A stretch of DNA of 64,000 nt from Oceanibaculum nanhaiense (GTDB taxonomy: Bacteria; Pseudomonadota; Alphaproteobacteria; Oceanibaculales; Oceanibaculaceae): the NCBI RefSeq assembly GCF_002148795.1, contig NZ_MPOB01000002.1, forward strand, positions 62,001 to 126,000, given 5' to 3'. Within the stretch, counting starts at the first letter, position 1. Each line of letters starts with the position of its first letter. Of the stretch, positions 57,242 through 64,000 are shown in pieces. The position numbers and the translations under genes were made by a program. The notes under the pieces were generated by a model. That model did no database searches and was not told the origin of the DNA. It worked only from the letters and a program-made list of their open reading frames with translations.

Positions 57242-57730
57242 TCACTGTCCTTCCGGGGCGCAGGGGCGCGATGGCGTGACCGCCATGTAGAGGCCGGTCA
57301 TCAGCAGATCGACGCTGTGGCCATCGCTGGCGAAGGGCAGGACCAGCCGGTCGATGCGCTTCCAGGATTTGGCCTCGTCGATCTGGATGCGATAGACCGG
57401 CATGCTGGTAGCCGCCGCCTCGCTGTGCTGCGCCAGGATCAGGTCGCGGTATTTTGTGTGCAGCGTCTCATCGAGATAGAGCGAGGGTCGCCCATTGCCG
57501 GTCAGCCGCGCCAGATGCTCGCCCTGCAGCCGGATGCGGAAGCGGAAGGGCACGCCCGGCCGACCGCCGCGTTCGACATCCACCATCCCGATATGGCCGA
57601 TCCAGGGCCAGATATCCTCGGCGTTGAAATGCTGGCGGCCCGGCAGCAGATCGGGCGCCGGGCGCAGCGACTCCCAGAAACGATGCAGGGCGCGCAGCTT
57701 GCCGTGCGCGATTTCAACAGGTGCGGTCAT
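57242..57730 (-). CDS. PAS_5-type domain protein (paralog)
   Basis: A 162-residue paralog of the neighbouring PAS_5 protein, with the same pattern (LRALHRFWESL, IWPWIGHIGMVDVERGG, YLDETLHTKYRDLILAQ, PFASDGHSVDLLMTGLYM). The sequences are clearly diverged, so the duplication is not recent. Start 57730 is chosen because conservation begins there; a longer frame to 57784 is possible. No regulatory output domain is attached. Confidence 0.78.
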   Translation of the reverse strand: MTAPVEIAHGKLRALHRFWESLRPAPDLLPGRQHFNAEDIWPWIGHIGMVDVERGGRPGVPFRFRIRLQGEHLARLTGNGRPSLYLDETLHTKYRDLILAQHSEAAATSMPVYRIQIDEAKSWKRIDRLVLPFASDGHSVDLLMTGLYMAVTPSRPCAPEGQ

Positions 57731-57820
57731 GCGATGGTCGAGTCCCGATTCCGGTTCGCGGCAGATTGCGGCCACGCCTCGCAATTATCAGTCGGTTTTT
57801 ACGTCAATAAACTTAAGATT

Positions 57821-58486
57821 TTATGAAGTGCCGGTCACGCTATCGGCTGGATGGGCCGGGTGGATGGGCGCGGGATGGAGGATGAGGAAGCAATCGACCG
57901 CATGGTCCACGGCGGCATTCAGCTCCGCCGGGGGTGGTGGCGGCTCCAGCCCCAGCACGCGCTTCAGATGGCGCGGCCCGATCAGCATGCCGAGGAATAG
58001 TTCGGTGGCCCGCACCGGGTCATCGAGGCGGATCAGCCCGCGTGCCGATGCCCGCTCCAGATAACGCGCGATGCGGCCGCGCGTGTTCTGCGGCCCGGCG
58101 GCATAGAAGCGCCGGCCAAGATCGGGGAAGCGCGGCGCCTCGGACACCACCACGCGATAGATCGCCTGGGTGTCGGGACTGAGCAGGAAGCTGAGGAACT
58201 GCCGGCCGATCTGGGTCAGCGCCGCGCGCACCGGCAGCCCTTCCAGGGTTTCCTCGGCCAGGCTTTCGGCGATGCGCCGGCAGTTGGTCGCGACCATCGC
58301 CGCGAACAGCTCTTCCTTGCTGCCGAAATGGGCATAGACCGTGGCCTTGGAGACGCCGGCCACGCGCGCGATCTTGTCCATGTTGGTGGCGGCGAAGCCA
58401 TGGCGCAGGAATTCCGCGCGGGCGGCGGCCAGCACCTGCGCCGGCTTGGAGCCGGCCGCCGGTTCCGCCATCGTGGTGTCGGGCAT
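57821..58486 (-). CDS. TetR family transcriptional regulator
   Basis: A 221-residue TetR repressor. The HTH is at about residues 20-65 (RAEFLRHGFAATNMDKIARVAGVSKATVYAHFGSKEELFAAM) and the C-terminal part is a ligand-binding helical bundle of the AcrR/TetR_C type. Divergent from the efflux adaptor gene, with a perfect palindrome in the intergenic region, so it probably represses the efflux pair and itself. The inducer is unknown. Start at 58486 or 58471 is possible; the longer frame overlaps the promoter region. Confidence 0.9.
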   Translation of the reverse strand: MPDTTMAEPAAGSKPAQVLAAARAEFLRHGFAATNMDKIARVAGVSKATVYAHFGSKEELFAAMVATNCRRIAESLAEETLEGLPVRAALTQIGRQFLSFLLSPDTQAIYRVVVSEAPRFPDLGRRFYAAGPQNTRGRIARYLERASARGLIRLDDPVRATELFLGMLIGPRHLKRVLGLEPPPPPAELNAAVDHAVDCFLILHPAPIHPAHPADSVTGTS

Positions 58487-58596
58487 CTCGCTGTCGAGCA
58501 GGGGTATGTCCACCCGATACACTTTCCCGTCCGGTTTGCGATGCGTGGCCAATATTGACGGACTATGAAGCCGGGCGTAGCGTGCAGGCAAGGGTA

Positions 58597-58613
58597 AACT
58601 GAACCGTTCAGTT
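58597..58613. promoter_or_regulatory. palindromic operator between tetR and the efflux genes
   Basis: AACTGAAC-C-GTTCAGTT, two perfect 8-bp half-sites about one central base. Lies 36 bases upstream of the efflux adaptor start, the usual place for a TetR operator. Confidence 0.75.
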
Positions 58614-58648
58614 CAGCTGTTGAAGACCGAAGAAGAGGCGGGGACGGA

Positions 58649-59680
58649 ATGCGCAAGCTGGTGCTGATGCTGGCCGTGGCCGGGCTGTTGTCGGCTGCGC
58701 TCTATGCCGGCTGGCAATGGCAGCATGAATGGCGCTTCGTCGAGAAGACCGACAATGCCTATGTGCATGCCGATATCTCGGTCATCAGCCCGACCGTGCC
58801 CGGCTATGTGGACAGCGTGCGGGTCGCCGACAACCAGCCGGTCAGGGCGGGCGACGTGCTGGTTACGCTGGTCGATAGTGACTATGCCGCGCGCGTCGCC
58901 GAGGCGGCGGCCAATGTGGTGTCGGCGCAGGCGGCGATCATCGGCATCGACAGCCGCCTGCTGCTGCAGCTCTCGCTGATCGAGCAGGCGGAGGCGGCGG
59001 CCGCCGGGGCGCAGGCCGAGCTGACCCGCAGCCGGCGCGATTACGAGCGGTTGCAGGCACTGCGCCGTGACGATGTGGTCAGCCGGCAGCGGCTGGAGAC
59101 GGTGGAGGCCGATTTCGCCAAGGCGACGGCATTGATGGCCAGCGCCCGGGCCGCGGTGGCGGCGGAGCGCCAGCGCCTCGACGTGCTGCAGAGCGAACGC
59201 GTGCTTGCCGATGCCAAGGTGGCGGAGGCCCGCGCGGTCCAGAGCGTCGCCGAGGTCGATCTCGCCAACACGGTGATCCGCGCGCCGGTCGATGGCGTGG
59301 TCGGCAATCGCGGTGTGCAGGCCGGGCATTATGTGCGCGCCGGCACCAATCTTCTGTCCGTCGTGCCGCTGCCCGCCGTGTATCTGGTGGCGAATTTCAA
59401 GGAGACCCAGATCGGCCGCATGCGCACCGGCTAGCGGGTGCGCATCGCCATCGACGCCTTTCCGGACACGCCGCTCGAAGGCCGCATCGACAGCGTCGCC
59501 CCGGCCAGCGGCGCTCGGTTCAGCCTGCTGCCGCCGGAAAACGCCAGCGGCAATTTCACCAAGGTGGTGCAGCGCATCCCGGTCAGGATCGCCCTACCGC
59601 AGGATCATCCGCTGAAGGGACGGCTGCGCCCCGGCCTGTCGGCCGTGGTCTCGGTGGATATCCGCGATTCCGGAGAATGA
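58649..59680 (+). pseudogene. EmrA/HlyD-type efflux membrane fusion protein gene with in-frame amber stop
   Basis: The frame encodes an EmrA-type adaptor: N-terminal anchor (about 4-24), FVEKTDNAYVHADISVISPTVPGYV, a helical hairpin and VIRAPVDGVVGNRGVQAGHYV. At residue 262 the frame has TAG (59432-59434) in place of the expected Gln of the MRxGQxV motif, then continues in the same frame with VRIAIDAFPDTPLEGRIDSVAP to the normal C-terminus. One base change, C to T, would explain it. The result is a truncated adaptor lacking the last barrel part unless the codon is read through. Coupled to the DHA2 transporter by ATGA. Confidence 0.85.
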
Positions 59681-61269
59681 GCAGCACACCCGCCCCAGCC
59701 CCGGCCCCCGCCCCGGTCCCAGCCCCGGCTATCGCCGACCGGCCGCCACCGACCTTTCGCCAGAAGGCCGGATTCTTCGCCATGATCTTTGGCATGTTCA
59801 TGGCGATCCTGGATGTCCAGATCGTCGCCAGCTCGCTGGCCGATATCCAGGCAGGATTGTCGGCCAGCATCGAGGAAATCAGCTGGGTCCAGACCTCCTA
59901 CCTGATCGCCGAGGTGGTGATGATCCCGCTGTCCGGCACGCTGGCGCGCATCCTCTCGACGCGCGTGCTGTTCAGCCTGGCGGCGCTGGGCTTCACGGTG
60001 ATGAGCTTCGCCTGCTCGCTGGCCACCAGCCTGGAGGCGATGATCCTGGCGCGCTCGCTGCAGGGTTTCTTCGCCGGGGCGATGATCCCGTCGATCTTCT
60101 CCACCGCCTACACCATGTTCCCGCGCCGGAGCATGGGGAAGGTCTCGGTCGTCATCGGGCTGGTCGCCACCATGGGACCGACCATCGGGCCGACGCTGGG
60201 CGGCTTCATCACCCAGGCCCTGGGCTGGCACTGGCTGTTCAACATCAACATCATCCCCGGCCTGATCGTCGCCGCGACGGTGTGGAGCTGCATCGATATC
60301 GACCAGCCGGAGCCGGCCTATCTGCGTGGCCTCGACGTGTCCGGCCTGGTGGCGCTGGCGACCGCGCTGGGCACGCTGAACTATGTGCTGGAGGAGGGGC
60401 CGCGGAACGACTGGTTTGAGGATCAGACGATCTTCCGGCTGGCCTTGCTGTCCGCTGCCTCTGGCTGCGTGTTCTTCTGGCGCGCCTTCACCTACCGCCA
60501 GCCGATTGTCGATCTGCGCGCCTTCAGCGACCGTAATTTTGCGCTGGGCTGCTTCTTCAGCTTCGTGGTCGGCATCGGCCTGTTCGGCTCGGTCTATATG
60601 ACGCCGCTGTTCCTTGCCCAGGTGCGCGACTACAACGCCCTCGACATCGGCATTATCATGATGGTTACCGGCGCCTTCCAGTTCTCCGTCGCGCCGCTGG
60701 TCGGCACGCTGTCGGGCCGGATGGATCTGCGGCTGATGCTGGCGTTCGGCTTCTCGCTGTTCTGCTTCGCGCTCTATCTGAACAGTTTCCTGACGGCGGA
60801 ATCGAGCTATTGGGAATTCTTTGTGCCGCAGGCGGTGCGCGGCGTGTCGCTGATGTTCTGCTTCGTGCCGGTGAACCGGCTGGCGCTGGGCACACTGGCG
60901 CCCGACAAGCTGAAGAACGGCGCCGGCCTCTATAATCTGATGCGCAATCTGGGCGGCGCGCTGGGCCTCGCGGTCATCAACACGCTGCTGGTGGAGCGCG
61001 GCGCCCACCATCTGTCCTACCTGAGCGAGAATCTGACGCTCAGCCGGCCGGAGGTGCAGGCCTATATCGACCGGCTGGCCGAGCGGCTGGGCGACAGCCT
61101 CGCCGGGGGCGTGGCGGGCGATCCCGAACTGGCGGCGATGAAGCTGCTGTTCCAGCTCGCCCAGCGCGAGGCGCTGGTGATGAGCTTCAATGACTGCCTG
61201 CTGCTGATCGGCCTCACCTTCGGGGCCGCGCTGATCGTCATGCCGCTGGTGAAGAAGCGGCGCGACTGA
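59677..61269 (+). CDS. DHA2 family multidrug MFS transporter (EmrB/QacA-like)
   Basis: A 530-residue 14-helix MFS protein. Near the start FFAMIFGMFMAILDVQIVASSLADIQ matches the DHA2 motif with the membrane Asp, and GPTIGPTLGGFI is motif C of drug:H+ antiporters. A Pro/Ala-rich N-terminal tail of about 25 residues precedes it. With an EmrA-like adaptor it would form a pump across both membranes. The adaptor gene is interrupted, so pump function is uncertain. Probably controlled by the divergent TetR regulator. Confidence 0.93.
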   Translation: MSSTPAPAPAPAPVPAPAIADRPPPTFRQKAGFFAMIFGMFMAILDVQIVASSLADIQAGLSASIEEISWVQTSYLIAEVVMIPLSGTLARILSTRVLFSLAALGFTVMSFACSLATSLEAMILARSLQGFFAGAMIPSIFSTAYTMFPRRSMGKVSVVIGLVATMGPTIGPTLGGFITQALGWHWLFNINIIPGLIVAATVWSCIDIDQPEPAYLRGLDVSGLVALATALGTLNYVLEEGPRNDWFEDQTIFRLALLSAASGCVFFWRAFTYRQPIVDLRAFSDRNFALGCFFSFVVGIGLFGSVYMTPLFLAQVRDYNALDIGIIMMVTGAFQFSVAPLVGTLSGRMDLRLMLAFGFSLFCFALYLNSFLTAESSYWEFFVPQAVRGVSLMFCFVPVNRLALGTLAPDKLKNGAGLYNLMRNLGGALGLAVINTLLVERGAHHLSYLSENLTLSRPEVQAYIDRLAERLGDSLAGGVAGDPELAAMKLLFQLAQREALVMSFNDCLLLIGLTFGAALIVMPLVKKRRD

Positions 61270-61330
61270 CGGCGGGTTTAACGGCAGCGGCACGGACGGT
61301 TTATTGCGCCGAGCTGCCAATTACTCTGTC

Positions 61331-61430
61331 GTCATTCCCGCACTTGTTGCGGGAATCCAGGGTTCAGCTTTCTCGACAAACATCCAGTCAGCCGAGGCCT
61401 GGACCCCCGCAATAAATGCGGGGGTGACGG
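61331..61430. repeat. REP-like imperfect inverted repeat
   Basis: CGTCATTCCCGCACTTGTTGCGGGAA at the left and CCCCCGCAATAAATGCGGGGGTGACG at the right form two GC hairpins in inverted arrangement, the usual form of intergenic CGTCATTCCCGC-type repeats. It lies between the efflux gene and the TRAP operon. Confidence 0.65.
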
Positions 61431-61523
61431 GTGGCAGGGATGGCGGGAGAGGGGGATACGGCAGCCTTGCGGGCAGCCGTAAGGAAAGCTGTTTTCGTGG
61501 CTTTTCGACACTTACAGACTGTA

Positions 61524-61545
61524 ATTGTTCCAAACAAGAAACAAT
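61524..61545. promoter_or_regulatory. possible operator upstream of the TRAP operon
   Basis: ATTGTT (61524-61529) and AACAAT (61540-61545) form a 6-bp inverted repeat with a 10-base spacer, 160 bases upstream of the TRAP binding-protein start. AT-rich, unlike its surroundings. Tentative. Confidence 0.3.
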
Positions 61546-61595
61546 CTTGCCGCGCATAGCAATTGCGGTTAGGCTCGCCACACAATAACGAATGA

Positions 61596-61620
61596 GAGGG
61601 TTGCGAATATGTCAACCCTC
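61596..61620 (+). promoter_or_regulatory. hairpin in the leader of the TRAP operon
   Basis: GAGGGTTG (61596-61603) pairs with CAACCCTC (61613-61620) across a 9-base loop. It may lie in the 5' untranslated region of the binding-protein gene, 86 bases ahead of its start. No T-run follows, so it is not a terminator. Confidence 0.5.
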
Positions 61621-61705
61621 CTTACAGGGAGCGACCGTGTCCGGCCCCAGCCGGATACGTAAAAAACCAACAAGAACAAATAAACGAACCTAGGGAGACG
61701 ATGGG

Positions 61706-62761
61706 ATGATTCTAAGCAAAATTCTGAAGACCGCCACCATCGCGGGCCTTGCCTGCGGCATCCTGGCGATGGGCGTCGGCGATGCCGAGGCGCAAAAGCG
61801 CATCCGCTGGAAGATGGGCTCCACCTATCCGGGCTCGCTGACCCAGCTCGGCACGCTGGCCAAGCGCGTCGATGCCCAGATCGATCTGGTCTCGGGCGGC
61901 AACATCCAGATCAAATTCTTCGAGCCGGGCGCCCTGGTGCCGGCGCTGGAAGTGTTCGACGCGGTGGCGCAGGGCTCGATCGATACCGCCTTCTCGACGC
62001 CGGGCTACTGGGCCGGCAAGGTGCCGGCGCTGCAGCTGTTCGCGGCGGTGCCGTTCGGGCCGAATGCCGGCGAATATCTCGCCTGGTTCTATTTCGGCGG
62101 CGGCAAGGAAATCTTCGACGACATCTACCACAAGAACGGCATCCATTCGGTGATGTGCGCCATCATCGCGCCGGAGGCGTCGGGCTGGTTCCGCAAGGAG
62201 ATCAAGACCGCCGAGGATCTGAAGGGCCTGAAGATGCGCTTCTTCGGCCTGGGCGCCAAGGTGATGGAGAAGATGGGCGTCTCGACGCAGCTGCTGGCGG
62301 CGGGCGACATCTATCCGGCGCTGGAGCTGGGCACCATCGACGCCACCGAATTCTCTATGCCCGCCATCGACCTGAAGCTGGGCTTCCATCAGGTTTCCAA
62401 GCATTACTACTTCCCCGGCTGGCATCAGCAATCGACGTTGTTCGACCTGATGATCAACAAGGAGAAGTGGGACGCGCTGGACAAGACCCAGAAGGCGCAG
62501 ATCGAGGCGGTGTGCGGCGACAATATCCGCCATGGCTTCGCCGAGGGCGAGGCGATCCAGTTCGGCGCGCTGAAGGAGCTGAAGGCCAAGGGCGTGAACA
62601 TCCACACCTGGTCGCCGGAGATTCTGAATCAGCTGGAAGCCGCCTGGCAGGAAGTGGCCAAGGAACAGGCTGCCGATCCGGACTTCAAGCGGGCCTGGGA
62701 GTCACTGCAGAGCTTCCGCGAGGATTACGCGCTCTGGAAGGAAGTCGGTTATCTGAAGTAA
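61706..62761 (+). CDS. TRAP transporter solute-binding protein (TakP-like, DctP family)
   Basis: A 351-residue periplasmic protein with a signal peptide (about 1-29, ends GDAEAQ). The domain matches TakP-type receptors for 2-oxo acids: WKMGSTYPGS, MRFFGLGAKVMEKMG (with the conserved Arg that binds the carboxylate) and DATEFSMPAIDLKLGF...YYFPGWHQ. It captures an organic acid for the membrane subunits encoded next. GGGAG lies nine bases upstream of the start. First gene of the operon; a hairpin terminator follows, so it is probably made in excess over the membrane parts. Confidence 0.93.
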   Translation: MILSKILKTATIAGLACGILAMGVGDAEAQKRIRWKMGSTYPGSLTQLGTLAKRVDAQIDLVSGGNIQIKFFEPGALVPALEVFDAVAQGSIDTAFSTPGYWAGKVPALQLFAAVPFGPNAGEYLAWFYFGGGKEIFDDIYHKNGIHSVMCAIIAPEASGWFRKEIKTAEDLKGLKMRFFGLGAKVMEKMGVSTQLLAAGDIYPALELGTIDATEFSMPAIDLKLGFHQVSKHYYFPGWHQQSTLFDLMINKEKWDALDKTQKAQIEAVCGDNIRHGFAEGEAIQFGALKELKAKGVNIHTWSPEILNQLEAAWQEVAKEQAADPDFKRAWESLQSFREDYALWKEVGYLK

Positions 62762-62785
62762 GCCGCGGCTGACCGCGTAACGGCG

Positions 62786-62820
62786 AACGGCCAGGATTAT
62801 CCCGATATCCTGGCCGTTTT
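62786..62820 (+). terminator. terminator-like hairpin between the TRAP binding-protein and small-subunit genes
   Basis: A perfect 12-bp stem (62786-62797 with 62807-62818), 9-base loop, then TTCCCTTT. Probably partial termination that lowers transcription of the membrane subunits. Confidence 0.75.
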
Positions 62821-62907
62821 CCCTTTCCCCCGGCGCCTGATGCCCCAGCGCTTGATATCCCAGCCTGATGTTCCGGGTTGGCCGTATGTGACTCTCAAGG
62901 ACGGATT

Positions 62908-63495
62908 ATGGATACCCTGATCAAGGTCAGCGACGCGTTGAACCGCTTCGTGATCGCCGTCGGCAAGCTGGCCGCCTGGCTGGCCATCCCGCTGATGCTG
63001 GTCATCATCTTCGATGTCGTCAGCCGGCGCTTCTTCGTGCTGGGCTCGACCAAGCTGCAGGAGCTGGAATGGCATCTGCACGCGGTGCTGTTCCTACTTT
63101 GCTTCGCCTTCGCCTATGTAAAGGACAGCCATGTCCGCATCGAACTGCTGCGCGAACGGTTCAGCGGCCGCACCAGGGCCTGGATCGAGATTTTCGGGAT
63201 GGTCTTCTTCCTCGCCCCCTATTGCTACATCATCCTGTATTTCGGCTATGATTTCGTGCTCCGCTCCTACCTGTCGCACGAGGTTTCCTCGGCGCTGACC
63301 GGCCTTACCCACCGCTGGATCATCAAGGCCTTCGTGCCGCTGGGCTTTGCCCTGCTGGCGCTGGCCGGGCTCTCCTCGATCCTGCGCAACCTGGTCTATC
63401 TGTTCGGCCCCGAGCGGCTGCGCGAACGCGCGTCGCTGCATCTCTTTGCGACCAGCGAGATGGAGATGCCGGACAAGCCGCCCGTCACCAGCTGA
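62908..63495 (+). CDS. dctQ: TRAP transporter small membrane subunit (DctQ)
   Basis: A 195-residue membrane protein with four hydrophobic segments. IPLMLVIIFDVVSRRFF, QELEWHLHAVLFLLCFAFAYVKDSHVRIELL and the later FGPERL are typical of DctQ, the small partner of the TRAP permease. Start at 62908 is preceded by AAGGA; an upstream extension starts in the intergenic region. Follows the binding-protein gene after a hairpin. Confidence 0.92.
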   Translation: MDTLIKVSDALNRFVIAVGKLAAWLAIPLMLVIIFDVVSRRFFVLGSTKLQELEWHLHAVLFLLCFAFAYVKDSHVRIELLRERFSGRTRAWIEIFGMVFFLAPYCYIILYFGYDFVLRSYLSHEVSSALTGLTHRWIIKAFVPLGFALLALAGLSSILRNLVYLFGPERLRERASLHLFATSEMEMPDKPPVTS

Positions 63496-63580
63496 GCCAT
63501 TGCCTGACGCCGTCTTCCCGGCCGCCAACCGCCCAACCGTCTAACGCCGAAAACGCCTAACGCCGAAACGGACATTCTCC

Positions 63581-64000
63581 ATGGATTTCTATATCGAAGA
63601 TTATTTTCCGGTGCTGATGTTCGTGGCGCTGGCCCTGCTGCTGTTCTCCGGATTGCCGGTCGCCATCGTACTGGGCGGCATCGGCCTCGCCTTCGGCGCG
63701 CTGGGCGTGGTCTTCGACGTGTTCTCGCCGATCGAGTTCTTCAACATCATCTCGCGCATCTTCGGCGGTATCGTGGAAAGCCTGGTGCTGGTCGCGGTGC
63801 CGATGTTCATCTTCATGGGCACGATGCTGGAGAAATCCGGTGTGGCGAAGGATCTGCTGCACGCGCTGCAGGTGCTGCTGCGCCGGGTGCCGGGCGGGCT
63901 TGCCCTCTCAGTCACGCTGATGGGCACGGTGATGGCGGCGACCACCGGCATCATCGGCGCCTCGGTGGTGATGATGACGCTGCTGGCCCTGCCGGTCATG
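63581..64000 (+). CDS. dctM: TRAP transporter large permease subunit (DctM), 3'-partial
   Basis: The first 140 residues of the 12-helix TRAP permease. YFPVLMFVALALLLFSGLPVAIVLGGIGLAFG, VAVPMFIFMGTMLEKSGVAKDLL and MAATTGIIGASVVMMTLLALP are the family's N-terminal region. It uses a Na+ gradient for uptake of the acid delivered by the binding protein. Runs off the right edge. Confidence 0.92.
   Translation, partial: MDFYIEDYFPVLMFVALALLLFSGLPVAIVLGGIGLAFGALGVVFDVFSPIEFFNIISRIFGGIVESLVLVAVPMFIFMGTMLEKSGVAKDLLHALQVLLRRVPGGLALSVTLMGTVMAATTGIIGASVVMMTLLALPVM

Noticed and set aside
59438-59680. Separate small gene after the amber stop
   Set aside because: It is in the same frame as the efflux adaptor and matches its C-terminus, so it is the broken end of that gene.

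Overview
The window is GC-rich DNA from an alphaproteobacterium. The evidence is an sRNA that looks like the alphaproteobacterial mmgR/alpha-r8 family, a TakP-like TRAP transporter, DUF2007/DUF697/PAS_5 housekeeping proteins and short overlapping operons. A Rhodospirillales-type marine or soil bacterium is plausible, but the species cannot be read from the sequence.

Region 1 (1-29 kb) is most of a trans-AT polyketide synthase / nonribosomal peptide synthetase assembly line, cut off at the left edge. Three genes are translationally coupled by ATGA overlaps. The first is a PKS open at its 5' end: post-KS tail, C-methyltransferase, ACP, KS, two enoyl-CoA-hydratase domains, beta-branch-type ACP, KS and a degenerate DH-like domain. 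The second is a free-standing flavin monooxygenase. The third encodes a 6489-residue PKS-NRPS: ACP, KS-DH-KR-ACP, KS-ACP, KS-DH-ACP, KS-KR-ACP, KS0-ACP, C-A-PCP, TE. No module has an in-line acyltransferase. The monooxygenase gene sits exactly where one module is split between the two PKS proteins, which suggests an oxygen-insertion step. Tandem ECH domains followed by an ACP with the DSxxxxxW flag predict a beta-branch. A TE ends the line.

Region 2 (29-33.6 kb) holds a three-gene membrane operon (SPFH protein, membrane-anchored periplasmic-binding-like protein, 64-residue membrane protein), a convergent DUF697 gene and a solitary AT-like protein. That protein seems to lack the carboxylate-binding Arg, so it is more likely a proofreading acyl hydrolase than a malonyl loader.

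Region 3 (33.6-40.6 kb) carries tRNA-Val(GAC), an N-formylglutamate amidohydrolase / acetyltransferase pair, an mmgR-like sRNA with its own promoter and terminator, a PAS histidine kinase, and an operon of acyl-CoA dehydrogenase, CaiB-type CoA-transferase and MaoC-type hydratase.

Region 4 (40.6-50.5 kb) is a glycosylation island. It holds two SPINDLY/GT41-like proteins, a sulfotransferase-like protein, two GT2 enzymes, one GT4 enzyme and an RTX calcium-binding protein whose gene overlaps the GT4 gene, plus a DUF924 gene. Cytoplasmic glycosylation of a secreted RTX protein is a reasonable hypothesis.

Region 5 (50.7-64 kb) is mostly core genome: TrmN6-like methyltransferase, DUF2007, polyprenyl diphosphate synthase, tRNA-Pro(CGG), a HigBA-type module with a frameshifted toxin, a bile-acid/Na+ symporter-family protein, a TPP riboswitch with thiC, two PAS_5 proteins, a TetR regulator divergent from an EmrAB-type efflux pair whose adaptor gene has an in-frame amber stop, and a TRAP transporter operon that runs off the right edge.
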